Of a stretch of DNA of 64,000 nt, positions 27,115-35,870 are shown piece by piece. The translations under genes were made by a program, and so were the position numbers. Source of the stretch: Sulfolobus islandicus Y.N.15.51 (GTDB lineage Archaea; Thermoproteota; Thermoprotei_A; Sulfolobales; Sulfolobaceae); NCBI RefSeq assembly GCF_000022485.1, contig NC_012623.1:2258501-2322500 (forward strand), in the 5' to 3' direction. The notes under the pieces are model-generated. The model did not search any database, was not told where the DNA came from, and saw only the letters and a program-made list of their open reading frames with translations. The number at the start of each line of letters is the position of its first letter. The first letter of the stretch is position 1.

Positions 27115-28262
27115 TAAAGGGTTACATTAGGGAAAACGGTAGCGTTGGAGTTAGAAATTACGTAACCGTAATACCGGTAGATGACCTATCTAATTCCGCT
27201 GCAATAGGAGTATCGAAACTAATTAGGGGTACTGTTGCAATTCCTCATCCATATGGTAGGTTACAATTTGGTAAAGACTTAGATTTACTCTTCCACGTTC
27301 TATCTGGGACTGGTGCAAACCCAAACGTAGCTGGAGCAATAGTTATTGGGATTGAGGAGAACTGGGCAAATAAGGTAGCTAATAAAATAGCTGAGACTGG
27401 AAAACCAGTCGAGGTTTTTCCTATTGAGGGAAATGGCGATTTGAGAGTAATTGAAAAGGCGAGTAGAAAGGCAAAGGAGATGGTTCAAGAGGCTAGTGAG
27501 AAACAGAGGACAGAAGTTGATCTATCCTCTTTAGTTATGAGTATTAAGTGTGGGGAGAGCGATACTACGTCTGGTTTGGCATCAAATCCAGCAACTGGGT
27601 ATGCTGTTGATAAGCTGATTGATTACGGTGCAACAGTATTATTCGGAGAAACGTCAGAGTTAACTGGTGCTGAGGACATAGTTGCAAGTAGGATACCGGA
27701 TCCAGTGTTAAGAGAGAAGTTCATGAAGATTTACAAAGAATACGTGGATTTCATTGAAAGTCAAGGAGTCGATTTATTGGGTTCTCAACCAACTGAGGGG
27801 AACATTAAGGGAGGATTGTCGACAATAGAGGAAAAAGCTTTAGGAAATATACAAAAGTTGGGTACTAAACCTATAACTTGCGTGCTAGATTATTTAGACC
27901 CATTAGAAAAGAATTCGTCTAGACTATGTTTCGTTAATACCTCATCTGCTGCAGCAGAGGCAGTTACATTGTTTGCAGCTAAGGGTTCTGTACTTCACTT
28001 GTTCACGACTGGTCAAGGGAATGTTGTTGGGCATCCAATAATTCCCGTTGTTAAGATTTCAGCAAATCCAAAGACTGTTGCGACAATGAGTGAGCATATT
28101 GACGTTGACGTTTCTGACTTACTTCAACTAAAGGTTAGTTTAAGGGAAGCTGGGGAGAGGATATTCAACTATACGATTAGGGTTGCAAATGGCAGGTTAA
28201 CTTCAGCTGAGCTATTACAACACGATGAGTTCTCACCAATAAAGCTTTACATAAGTGCTTGA
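27087..28262 (+). CDS. UxaA/GarD-family dehydratase, large subunit
   Basis: 391 residues. GYIRENGSVGVRNYVTVIPV at the start and IKCGESDTTSGLASNPATGYAVD (about 149-171) are conserved in the altronate/galactarate dehydratase catalytic part. FGETSELTGAE, PTEGNIKGGLSTIEEKALG and the C-terminal TTGQGNVVGHPIIPVVKI segment are also conserved. It pairs with the SAF-domain gene before it and is followed without a gap by an enolase-superfamily gene. The substrate could be an aldonate, aldarate or sulfolactate. Confidence 0.88.
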   Translation: MGKMEKKPVIKGYIRENGSVGVRNYVTVIPVDDLSNSAAIGVSKLIRGTVAIPHPYGRLQFGKDLDLLFHVLSGTGANPNVAGAIVIGIEENWANKVANKIAETGKPVEVFPIEGNGDLRVIEKASRKAKEMVQEASEKQRTEVDLSSLVMSIKCGESDTTSGLASNPATGYAVDKLIDYGATVLFGETSELTGAEDIVASRIPDPVLREKFMKIYKEYVDFIESQGVDLLGSQPTEGNIKGGLSTIEEKALGNIQKLGTKPITCVLDYLDPLEKNSSRLCFVNTSSAAAEAVTLFAAKGSVLHLFTTGQGNVVGHPIIPVVKISANPKTVATMSEHIDVDVSDLLQLKVSLREAGERIFNYTIRVANGRLTSAELLQHDEFSPIKLYISA

Positions 28263-29395
28263 GGATGAAGGTAAAACCTTTTTCTTTATCTATACCCTTT
28301 AATACTAATCCTCCCTCTGATTGGAAGGATACGTGGGATGTGCAACTCTACGTTAAAGTTGAAGATGAAGAAGATTACGGTTGGGGAGAAACATTAGTAG
28401 CGGGGAGCGGAATTATAAACTCTTACCTTTCCATTATAAATGATATAGTAATACCAATTTTGTCTAAAGTAGAATTAACCGAACCAACAGACGTTAGGAC
28501 TATTTTAGAGAAGATTCTTTTTAGTGCTGGAAATTGCGGAGTTGTTTCCGGGGCCATAAGCGCTGTGGAAATGGCATTATGGGGTTTAAAAGCTAGGAAA
28601 AGTAATGTGGAATTGACTAGACTAATTGGTGGTAAAGTTAGAGATTCAGTAAAAGTATACGCTAGTTTTCCCAGATTTGGTAAAATTGATTATATTATTA
28701 TTGCAACTAGAAAATCTATAGAGAGAGGTTTTGATTTAGTTAAGCTTCATCAATCTCCTTCAAGTGTTATAGATGCGGTTAAAGCTATAAGAGGGAATTA
28801 TAAGGAAGTTAAAATAGCGATTGACCTTAATTCTCCTTTTGATAATCTAGATAAGGCTAAGGAGTTCGTGGACAAGGTTCATAAGTATGAGATTGAATGG
28901 GTAGAGGAACCATTATGGCCTCCCAATGATTACGATTTACTTTCCAAGCTTACTGAATTTTCTCCCATACCTATTGCAGCCGGAGAGAATGAATACTCCT
29001 TATACGGTTTTAAGAAAATGATCGAAAGTGGTATAACGTATCTACAACCAGATATTGCTAAGATTGGAGGGGTAAGTAAATTTCTAGAAATATTAGATTT
29101 GGCATCAAAACATAAGGTGAGAGTATTGCCTCACGATAGGCCTGACGCTTCTCCACTGTCCTTGATATACACGTTAAATCTCGGACTAGTAAAGAGCCAA
29201 ATAGAAATGGTGGAGTATACAATTGCGGACTTTCCCAACGACCTATTTTACTCCTTGCCAAAATTCAAAGATGGCTATATATATCCCTCAGAGAACCCTG
29301 AAGTTATAGAGGAAAACATAGAAAAATATGGTTATAAAAATAGGCTCAGAATATTACATTTCAGTGATCTAGAAAGTAAACTAACAAGGAAATAA
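28259..29395 (+). CDS. Enolase-superfamily enzyme (mandelate racemase/sugar-acid dehydratase like)
   Basis: 378 residues. The capping domain (GWGETLVAG near 40-48) precedes the barrel. FDLVKLHQSPS holds the K-x-H catalytic pair, AIDLNS the first metal Asp, WVEEPLWPP the second ligand Glu, AAGENEYSLYGF the third Glu, and VLPHDRPDASPL the catalytic His on the far side. All acid/base and metal residues appear present. The start overlaps the UxaA stop by four bases, so the two act in one pathway. Dehydration or racemisation of a sugar acid is likely; I cannot name the substrate. Confidence 0.85.
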   Translation: MRMKVKPFSLSIPFNTNPPSDWKDTWDVQLYVKVEDEEDYGWGETLVAGSGIINSYLSIINDIVIPILSKVELTEPTDVRTILEKILFSAGNCGVVSGAISAVEMALWGLKARKSNVELTRLIGGKVRDSVKVYASFPRFGKIDYIIIATRKSIERGFDLVKLHQSPSSVIDAVKAIRGNYKEVKIAIDLNSPFDNLDKAKEFVDKVHKYEIEWVEEPLWPPNDYDLLSKLTEFSPIPIAAGENEYSLYGFKKMIESGITYLQPDIAKIGGVSKFLEILDLASKHKVRVLPHDRPDASPLSLIYTLNLGLVKSQIEMVEYTIADFPNDLFYSLPKFKDGYIYPSENPEVIEENIEKYGYKNRLRILHFSDLESKLTRK

Positions 29396-29757
29396 TCCGA
29401 AGAATTTACAAGAAAAGTGTGAAGAAAACCTATACAGTTTTATCTAATTTTGAAGAAATTTAGACATGACCGAGGAAAAGACAATTAAATGGTGATATAT
29501 ATTTGAGCTTAACACCAGTCGCTAATAGTTAGCGAGATTAAACCTCTTTAACCTTTTCCCACTTATATTCGTGTTTACTAGTGGCATAACTTATCCTCAC
29601 TTTTAATTACTTTGGAAACCTGAATGGCCCAATTTACCCCATCATTGATGTATATAATTGGAATATTACGAACAAAAATCTATTAATTAATTTTTTAGTA
29701 AATATGCAAATATTTTTAAATGTTGGAAGAATATCTTTTTCGTTTACTGAGGTACTG
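29396..29757. other. Intergenic stretch with a perfect small hairpin
   Basis: About 360 bases. TCGCTAA TAG TTAGCGA at 29519-29535 is a perfect 7+3+7 inverted repeat, about 125 bases after the enolase-superfamily gene. It could be a regulatory site or a transcript end. Nothing else is recognised. Confidence 0.4.
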
Positions 29758-29934
29758 ATGAGTAATTCCTTCTTCCCTGAACAAATAATTCTTATAATTC
29801 CAACTTTGATAGTTGCCTCTTTAATATTCTATAGATATAAAAAGAAGATCTCCTATAAAAAGTTTTATGACAGTTATCATAAAATTAAGAAATATGAGCT
29901 TTTTATACTCAAGGGAATATTGCCATACCAATAA
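29758..29934 (+). CDS. Small single-helix membrane protein
   Basis: 58 residues if the ATG at 29758 is used (MSNSFFPEQIILIIPTLIVA). The upstream ATG at 29704 adds 18 residues, but a GAGGT sequence at 29749-29753 sits four bases before the later ATG and favours it. One transmembrane helix (about residues 9-25) is followed by a Lys/Tyr-rich cytoplasmic tail. No family is recognised. The gene may be real but is short and isolated. Confidence 0.4.
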   Translation: MSNSFFPEQIILIIPTLIVASLIFYRYKKKISYKKFYDSYHKIKKYELFILKGILPYQ

Positions 29935-29964
29935 TAAGTGCACCATGAGATAAGTACTTCATCT

Positions 29965-31033
29965 TTAATGCTCAAATTTTGAAATTTTGACTTTATAGAT
30001 TATAAATGACACTAACCAAGCTGTTGCAAATGTACCAATTATTATCATCCCAATACTTGACCACCATCGATCACCATTTATTATTGTAATTAGTTCCCAA
30101 AAAGGTCCACTGAAGTTAAATTCTGCTTGAACTACTCCCAAAAATTCCAATGTCCCTATCAAATAAGCTACTAGTATTGATATAGTAGTCATTGTTAGGT
30201 TATACCATAATTTTCTAATTGGATTTCCACTAAAAGCCCAACCGTAAGCTCCGCTCATATAAAATCCATCTGTAGTGTCAATAAGACTCATCCCCGCTGT
30301 AAATAATAAAGGAAATACTAGAAGATTCCATAAGGGTAATTTTAAAAATATCCCTGCTGCAGCTGCAGAAATGGCTAAAAGTGCTGTTTCTGAAGCCGTA
30401 TCGAATCCTAACCCAAACAGTACCCCTATTGGATACATGTAGTGCTGTTTATCTACTACTTTGAACAGCTTGCCGAAAAATCTACTCATAAATCCTCTCT
30501 TTAATAGGAGATCTTGTAGTTTCTTCTCATCCATATTCTTATTCATAGTATATTGATTATAGATTTGATAAATTTCTAATAAAATAACAAAGTTAAGAGA
30601 TCCTATAATGTATAAAAATCCTCCACTTATAAGCGTACCGAGTACGCTACCCATGTTCTCAAGTATCGAAATATTGGAAACGATAAAACGGGTTGCAACT
30701 ATTAAACTAACTGCTAATAATATAACTATTATTGAATGGCCTAACGAAAAGAACAACCCAGTAAATTGTGCTGGTTTCCCCTCTTGAATTAACTTTCTCG
30801 TTGAGTTGTCTATTGCTGCTAGATGATCTGGATCTATAGCATGTCTTAAACCGAAGAAATAAGCTAATACGCCAAGCGTAAAGAAGGTTCCCTTAATCTG
30901 TGATTCCGAAATATTAACGGGAGTATTCCCCACAACTCTTGCAGATACGAGTAACCAGTAAAAGAGAAATCCAGTTATAATTATTTCGCTTATATAAAAT
31001 AGAACTACATTAACTAGAGATTCTTTACCGTTT
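29965..31033 (-). pseudogene. NiCoT-family nickel/cobalt permease, 5' end removed by an IS607 insertion
   Basis: The reverse frame is open from the IS607 end (about 31033) to 29965. A GTG at 30933 is only an internal codon, because the frame upstream encodes another membrane helix (VNVVLFYISEIIITGFLFYW). RHAIDPDHLAAIDN, FSLGHSIIVILL, GLGFDTASETALLA and GMSLIDTTDGFYM are the four signature motifs of NiCoT (HoxN/NixA) metal permeases. The likely original start (MDKWNKGMPSRAESF..., ATG at 32968) lies beyond the 1.9-kb insertion. The coding part is otherwise intact. It may be silent, or expressed from inside the IS as a protein lacking its N-terminus. Confidence 0.8.
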
Positions 31034-31150
31034 GTCCCTACACTTTCATTTCAATCATTTTATGATCATTCATGATCGAGTGTAGGGACTTAGCCCTCAA
31101 CCACCTTATAGGTGGGTCATGGGACTCCTTCGAGCCCAACGGCACGGGGC
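31034..31150 (-). ncRNA. Candidate omega RNA (reRNA) region at the tnpB 3' end
   Basis: Known TnpB systems encode the guide RNA across the end of tnpB and the right end of the element. Here that region contains an 11-bp stem (31034-31044 with 31079-31089). The guide would be the flanking host sequence inside the NiCoT gene. Position follows the family rule; the RNA is not demonstrated and its limits are unknown. Confidence 0.4.
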
Positions 31151-32261
31151 TCACATCTCCAGCTCTCCTCGCTAAGTTGTACAGTGCAACTACATCCCTA
31201 TGCCACTTTTCCTTCCCCTTCTCACAAACACCAACCCTTGGGGCATCGCCCCCATCGGGTTGATAAACAATCTTCAACCCGTGAACTGGGCAAACAGTGG
31301 AAGTATAAGATGGGTTAACTAAGACCACGGGGACACCAAACTCCCTAGCCTTCTCTATGATGACGTTCTTCATTGAGGAAAATGCAGATCTATAAATCCT
31401 CAACCTAAGCTGTTTATCCTTAATATCCTTTATCATATGCTCCGGAGTTCTCCTTGGCAAGTCCTCTAAAACTATGACACTCCTACTTTCAAAAGCTTCA
31501 ATAACGATCAGCTTAGCTAATTTCCTCCTAATGTCTACTTTCTTATCCCTCTCCCTCAGCCTCTTTAACTTCCTCCTCACTTCCCTATCCTTAGTTGACT
31601 TACCAGTGATTGTCAACTTCCTCCTATACTCATAGCCCAGAGTAATTTTCTTAGTGTTAGTCTCTAAAAGCATCGGTTTTCCATCAACTAATACAGAGAC
31701 TGAATTCTCATTTAGATCAACTGGGATGAAACCCTTAGGTTCATAAGGTTTAACATCCTTCTTAAAAATGACGTAGAACTCTACAACATTTCCCTTCATC
31801 AGCCTAAACCTGGCCTCACTCGCAATCAACCAACCCTTATTATAATATCTCCAGAAGATCTTAGGGAAGGTTGGTGAAATGAGAATCCTACTCCTCTTTG
31901 TGGAAATCGAAATCGTGTCGAGGCTGAACTTCCACAGATGATCGTCGAGGTGAATAGTAACTCTCCTCACAGACGGTTTCTCAGTGTAACTTTTACCTCT
32001 CTTCTTCAACTTCTCAAAGCTATCCAACCTCTCGCTTGCATCCTCACAAGCTGTGTAGATGTAGTGTGAGGGTAAGTCCTTATGCTTCTCCCTCTCAGTC
32101 TTGTAAACTCCAGCTTTAATCCTGGTGAAGGAGGTAGTCTTATTTACGAGCCCATAATTTATTGCCTCCTCTAGAACCTCTCTGTACTCCTTCTCGACCT
32201 CCTTAAGTGCTGAGTATGTAGAATAGTCAACCTTAACCCTTAACTTCACTGTCCTCTCCAC
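31038..32261 (-). CDS. tnpB: TnpB RNA-guided nuclease (IS607-type)
   Basis: 407 residues. The RuvC-like catalytic acids are visible: D182 in FIPVDLNENSV, E266 in VIVLEDLPRR and D356 in KWHRDVVALYNLARR. The zinc-ribbon region is atypical: CPVHG near 324-328 and a single Cys in VGVCEKGKEKWHRD, not the usual CxxC...CxxC. TnpB cuts DNA directed by an omega RNA transcribed from the end of the element, preserving the IS at its donor site. The gene overlaps tnpA by 29 bases. It looks full-length. Confidence 0.9.
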   Translation of the reverse strand: MERTVKLRVKVDYSTYSALKEVEKEYREVLEEAINYGLVNKTTSFTRIKAGVYKTEREKHKDLPSHYIYTACEDASERLDSFEKLKKRGKSYTEKPSVRRVTIHLDDHLWKFSLDTISISTKRSRILISPTFPKIFWRYYNKGWLIASEARFRLMKGNVVEFYVIFKKDVKPYEPKGFIPVDLNENSVSVLVDGKPMLLETNTKKITLGYEYRRKLTITGKSTKDREVRRKLKRLRERDKKVDIRRKLAKLIVIEAFESRSVIVLEDLPRRTPEHMIKDIKDKQLRLRIYRSAFSSMKNVIIEKAREFGVPVVLVNPSYTSTVCPVHGLKIVYQPDGGDAPRVGVCEKGKEKWHRDVVALYNLARRAGDVSPVPLGSKESHDPPIRWLRAKSLHSIMNDHKMIEMKV

Positions 32262-32874
32262 TTAACTCACCTATTAACTTTTTTACACCTTGAACTAGGA
32301 GTGTTTTCTTGTGACTCTTCATTCCGTAAATTTTCCCAGCGAATGAGGTAATGATGTAGATTAAGTCCTCAACTAGCTCTTGTGCGTCATCTTTGGGCTC
32401 CTCACCGAAAACTACTTCAATCTTAACTCCCATGGTTGAGAAGAACTCTTCAATGTACTCGAAACAGAACCTTGTTAACCTATCTTTGTGTGTTATTAAT
32501 ACGATGTCGACACTCCTTCCCTCAACAAGTTTGAATAACTTAAGTAATCCTTTTCTTTGTGTGTTTAACCCGCTTGCAATATCTTTCAGTACTTCAACTA
32601 CCTTGTAACCTTTTGCCGTTGCGTAATTTGTTAGGTAGTTTATTTGTCTTTCCAAGTCTTCTCTCTGATCGGTAGAGGAGACCCTTGCATAAATTACAGC
32701 CCTCGTCTCTTCCCTCTTCTCTAAGTACTTCTTTATCTCGCTGTAAGGTATCCTGTACTTCCCTCCTTCAGTTGTTACTGCCCTTATTTTTCCTTCTCTA
32801 ATCCACCGTAGGAGTGTTGAGTATGAGATGCTGAGCAGTTGGCAAGCCTCCTTAGGTCTCAGTAGTCTCTCCAC
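32233..32874 (-). CDS. tnpA: IS607-type serine recombinase (TnpA)
   Basis: 213 residues. A MerR-like helix-turn-helix (LLRPKEACQLLSISYSTLLR..., residues 4-50) precedes the resolvase domain, with the catalytic Ser in VIYARVSSTDQREDLERQI (near 60-79), the reverse of the usual resolvase order and diagnostic for IS607. THKDRLTRFCFE carries the conserved arginines. It mobilises the element through a circular intermediate. Length and motifs are intact. Confidence 0.92.
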   Translation of the reverse strand: MERLLRPKEACQLLSISYSTLLRWIREGKIRAVTTEGGKYRIPYSEIKKYLEKREETRAVIYARVSSTDQREDLERQINYLTNYATAKGYKVVEVLKDIASGLNTQRKGLLKLFKLVEGRSVDIVLITHKDRLTRFCFEYIEEFFSTMGVKIEVVFGEEPKDDAQELVEDLIYIITSFAGKIYGMKSHKKTLLVQGVKKLIGELSGEDSEVKG

Positions 32875-33093
32875 AAAATTGGTTGATAATAAATAAATAT
32901 AAAAAGATTTCTATTAACGTGAGAAAGGATTCAGCCCTAGACGGCATTCCTTTATTCCATTTGTCCATATAATCAGTCTTCCATTAAAATATTTAAACTT
33001 TACTACTAAATCCTTTAGTAATTCATACCAACGTAATTCATACTAATTCTTCAGTAAAAAATGTTTCTTTCATGTATACTTAAACTAACTCAA
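32875..33093. other. Detached 5' end of the NiCoT gene and intergenic DNA
   Basis: On the reverse strand an ATG at 32968 starts MDKWNKGMPSRAESFLT before reaching the IS607 end. This fits the cytoplasmic N-terminus missing from the permease. The rest up to the FadR-type gene is AT-rich with no gene. Confidence 0.45.
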
Positions 33094-33132
33094 ATGGAAA
33101 CACTTATAAGTTTACTATAGAAACATTTCCAT
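33094..33132. promoter_or_regulatory. Operator-like inverted repeat around the TATA box of the FadR-type gene
   Basis: ATGGAAA (33094-33100) and TTTCCAT (33126-33132) are exact complements and flank the TATA-like CTTATAAGTTTA. The second arm touches the ATG at 33133, so the transcript is leaderless. A GntR/FadR dimer binding both arms would block its own promoter, so autoregulation is likely. Confidence 0.6.
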
Positions 33133-33771
33133 ATGTCATTATCACAAATAGCTTACGAGAAAATTCTGGAATACATTATTACTGGCAAATATAAGCCCGG
33201 TAGCACTCTAAAAGAAGAGGAGCTTGCGTCATTACTTAAGATTAGTAGAACCCCAATTAGGGAAGCCTTAGTTAGGTTAGAAAAGGAGGGAGTAATAGTA
33301 AAAAATGGTAAATCATTCACCGTAATACCGTTAACTGAAAGTGATATTCTTCAACTCTACGAGGTTAGAATTAACCTGGAGTCTTTAGCAGCTAAACTAG
33401 CAGCAATAAGAGCTAGCCAAGATGAGATTAACAAGATCATAAACGTTTTAAACGAGATAAAGGTGTCAGTAAATGCTGATCCGTTAACCTTAGCCAACTT
33501 AAACGGTAACTTACATAGAACCATCGCCGAGGCGTCACACAACAAATACATTGTGGATATTTTGGATAGTATTAGATTAAAACTAAAAATTGTTAGGATA
33601 ACCTTGTTTACCAGCTTCCAGAGAAGGGATGATGAGTTTAGGGAACATGAGAGTATAGTAATAGCAATAAAGAATCGCAGTCCAGATTTGGCTTATGATA
33701 TGATGAGAATGCATGAGGAGAAAGTTTTAGAATACGTGAAGCAAAACATTCTACCAGTGTTGTTTAGATAA
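33133..33771 (+). CDS. GntR-family transcription regulator, FadR/FCD type
   Basis: 212 residues. The winged helix (YKPGSTLKEEELASLLKISRTPIREALVRLEKEG, about 20-53) has the GntR recognition signature. The helical FCD effector domain follows, with metal/effector ligands in YEVRINLE, NLHRTIAEASHN and FREHESIVIAI. FCD domains bind small carboxylates. The next gene, a CitE-like lyase, begins 30 bases later, and the sugar-acid genes lie 4 kb upstream, so a carboxylate inducer is probable. Confidence 0.9.
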   Translation: MSLSQIAYEKILEYIITGKYKPGSTLKEEELASLLKISRTPIREALVRLEKEGVIVKNGKSFTVIPLTESDILQLYEVRINLESLAAKLAAIRASQDEINKIINVLNEIKVSVNADPLTLANLNGNLHRTIAEASHNKYIVDILDSIRLKLKIVRITLFTSFQRRDDEFREHESIVIAIKNRSPDLAYDMMRMHEEKVLEYVKQNILPVLFR

Positions 33772-33801
33772 AATTTTATGCTCAATTCTCATTATTAACT
33801 T

Positions 33802-34611
33802 ATGATAAGGAGATCCCAGTTATACGTTCCCGCAATTTCCGAAAAGATGATAAGAAAATCGATTGAACTAAAGGCTGATTCGATAATTTTCGATCTTGAA
33901 GATGCTGTACCTCCAGAGGATAAGGAAAGAGCAAGGGAATTGCTAATTAAACTTGTGAAGGAATTGGATTGGGGTAAGAGGGAGTTATGCGTTAGAGTTA
34001 ACTCTTTACAGCTACTTGACTCCTATAAGGATATTACAAGAATTTCAAAGGACGATAAGATCACGTGTATTGTTATACCTAAGGCTGAAAACGATCTCTC
34101 ATTTCTCCACAAGGCAACTGGGAAATACTTGATACCGTTAATAGAGACTGCAAAGGGTTTAGTTAAGATTGAGGATATAGTTAGGTCTGAAGGTGTTGTC
34201 GCTGTAAGTTATGGTGCTGCTGATCTTTCCTTATCCCTTGGTGGAGACTATAATTTCTATGAAAAGAACGAGTACGTGAAGACTTTAATTGTTAGTGTAG
34301 CTAGGGCTTACGATGTTGACGCCATAGATAAAGTTTACTTCGATTTGAAGAACCTAGATGGATTTAGAAGAGAATGTGAGGAAGCAAAGAAGTTGGGATA
34401 CCTGGGAAAGCAAGTTATTCATCCTTCTCAGATTGACATTGCCAATGAGGTATTTTCCCCAAGCAAGGAGGAAATCGAGTGGGCTAAAAGGGTTATAGAA
34501 GCCTACGAGAAGGGAAAAAGAGAAGGTAAGGGTGCCATAAGGTTAGATGATAAATTAGTTGATTACGTGCATTATAAGATTGCTAAGAGGATAATTGAGT
34601 TCCAGAGCTAG
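33802..34611 (+). CDS. HpcH/HpaI-family (CitE-like) C-C lyase
   Basis: 269 residues. RSQLYVPAISEKMI, DSIIFDLEDAVPPEDKERAR (metal site), LCVRVNS, CIVIPKAE, LIPLIETAKGL (Glu ligand) and VSYGAADLSLSLGG form the ordered motifs of CitE/malyl-CoA lyase-like enzymes. KQVIHPSQIDIANEVFSPS closes the barrel. These enzymes cleave or form malyl-CoA, citramalyl-CoA or free hydroxy acids. The FadR-type regulator just upstream and a convergent hotdog thioesterase suggest a CoA-ester substrate. The 3' end overlaps the thioesterase gene by about 29 bases. Confidence 0.85.
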   Translation: MIRRSQLYVPAISEKMIRKSIELKADSIIFDLEDAVPPEDKERARELLIKLVKELDWGKRELCVRVNSLQLLDSYKDITRISKDDKITCIVIPKAENDLSFLHKATGKYLIPLIETAKGLVKIEDIVRSEGVVAVSYGAADLSLSLGGDYNFYEKNEYVKTLIVSVARAYDVDAIDKVYFDLKNLDGFRRECEEAKKLGYLGKQVIHPSQIDIANEVFSPSKEEIEWAKRVIEAYEKGKREGKGAIRLDDKLVDYVHYKIAKRIIEFQS

Positions 34612-35011
34612 CATCCCTATATACAACCCAAGTACCTAAGGCCTTTGCGCATAAATTACCGTTACCATCATATGCTGATATGTCAACTACTATTAGCCTT
34701 TTTCCCTCACTTATTATTCTAGCTTCTACTATAAATGGACCATCCTTCATTGGCTTCAAAAAGTTTATTTTGAGTTCCACTGTGACTCCATCCTTCACGT
34801 TTTCCAAAGTTCTCACGGCGTAGCTACCTGCATAGTCAACTGCTGAGAATATTATTCCACCGTGTAAAATCCCACCTATTCTAGTCAACTTTTCGTTGAA
34901 ATTAAATTTTAGCCTTGCGTAACCTCTTTCAAGTTTCTCAAACTTGATTCCTATAAAATTGAAAATTTCCTCTTGTTTAAGCATTTCATTTACTTCGCTT
35001 GCCGATAACAT
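34583..35011 (-). CDS. PaaI-like hotdog thioesterase
   Basis: 142 residues. GGILHGGIIFSAVDYAGSYAV (about 45-65) carries the HGG and the acidic residue (D) of PaaI-type acyl-CoA thioesterases, and VELKINFLKPMKDGPFIVEA is the following strand pair. It would hydrolyse an acyl- or hydroxyacyl-CoA in the cytosol. It is convergent with the CitE-like gene, overlapping at the 3' ends. Confidence 0.85.
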   Translation of the reverse strand: MLSASEVNEMLKQEEIFNFIGIKFEKLERGYARLKFNFNEKLTRIGGILHGGIIFSAVDYAGSYAVRTLENVKDGVTVELKINFLKPMKDGPFIVEARIISEGKRLIVVDISAYDGNGNLCAKALGTWVVYRDASSGTQLSS

Positions 35012-35065
35012 GAGAATAAGTTTTCATTCATCATTAAAAAGTTTCTTACATCATGGCGTAAGGGT

Positions 35066-35163
35066 CATTGGACTATACTGTATAGTGGGTCAATTAGTGA
35101 ATACTTTTCATTCTCCTTAAGTATTATTCTCTCATTGATCAACTGTTTCAATGCGTGATTAAA
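35066..35163 (-). pseudogene. C-terminal tail of a winged-helix ATPase
   Basis: On the reverse strand, directly after the IS end at 35164, an open stretch reads FNHALKQLINERIILKEN then KYSLIDPLYSIV and a stop. This is the style of the last 35 residues of archaeal P-loop ATPases (compare the end of the gene at 6713-7768). The remaining part was lost or lies across the IS composite. Confidence 0.45.
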
Positions 35164-35213
35164 CCCTAGACCCCAAATTCATCACCCCGAAAATAATTCA
35201 AGGGAGTTAAAAA

Positions 35214-35870
35214 GTGGATAAAATAATTTAACTAAATATTCTTGCAAAATAGTAATATTATCTTGCAAGAGCAAGATAGTTAGGAGTAAGCGGAAATCTT
35301 CCTTGCTCGTTGTCCCCTTGAGGAGCAAGTATAGTGTATAGATTAACATTGCTAGTACGAAGATGAACAGGCGGAATAGCCAATCCTTGATGAGGTAAAG
35401 ATTAAGAAAGACTTAATCAACTTGTATGATGTTTCTATTGGCGTCCTAACCTTGTCATACCATTTCACAACAATACTCCTATTTACATCTAGGTTTGTCC
35501 CCTTTGCCAAGTACTCCTTTTCCCTACCATGATGCACTATTAGCCTAAATGTCGCTTTCTTACCATTTGACTTTACAGTATAATCTCCATCAAAATTCCT
35601 ATGTATCCCAACCTTACCCACGGGTACTCCAATGATGAAGTTGACAAGTAGTTGATCACGTCTACTGAGTAGAAACCGGCATCTAGTGTTACTAATTCTA
35701 TTTCTAGGCCCAATGCTAGTATTTGTTGTATTAGGCTTTCAACTATCTTTAGTCTAGTCATTCTACGCGCGTGAATGCTAGTGTTAGTGTTTTTCGCTTT
35801 ACTCTTGTGGTTGTTGTTGCGTAATTCCACGCGTAGCCTTTTTCTGACCCTCCTAGTCCTTCTACGGGCG
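35214..35870 (-). pseudogene. ISH3/IS4-like transposase, C-terminal piece (copy C)
   Basis: The reverse strand reads PVEGLGGSEKGYAWNYATTTT (compare PVGGLGSSEEGNSWNYATATT reconstructed from copy B), then LGLEIELVTLDAGFYSVDVINYL, a frame change, GKVGIHRNFDGDYTV..., RTPIETSYKLIKSFLIFTSS, another shift, and LFRLFIFVLAMLIYTLYLLL to a stop near 35214. TLDAGFYS holds a catalytic Asp and PIETSY the Glu of the DDE triad. At least three frameshifts/stops make it dead. Confidence 0.7.

Larger units (their letters stand above)
31034..32890 (-). mobile_element. IS607-family element (ISC1904-like): serine recombinase plus TnpB
   Basis: Two overlapping reverse-strand genes in the IS607 order, tnpA (32233-32874) then tnpB (31038-32261). 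The downstream end carries AGTGTAGGGAC (31079-31089, inside the tnpB 3' end) complementary to GTCCCTACACT (31034-31044), an 11-bp stem over the tnpB stop. IS607 elements make no target duplication, and none is seen. The insertion separates the start of the NiCoT gene (32968-about 32890) from its body. Outer limits are approximate. Confidence 0.85.

Noticed and set aside
29058-29261. Reverse frame of 67 residues
   Set aside because: Lies opposite the enolase-superfamily active-site region; a shadow.
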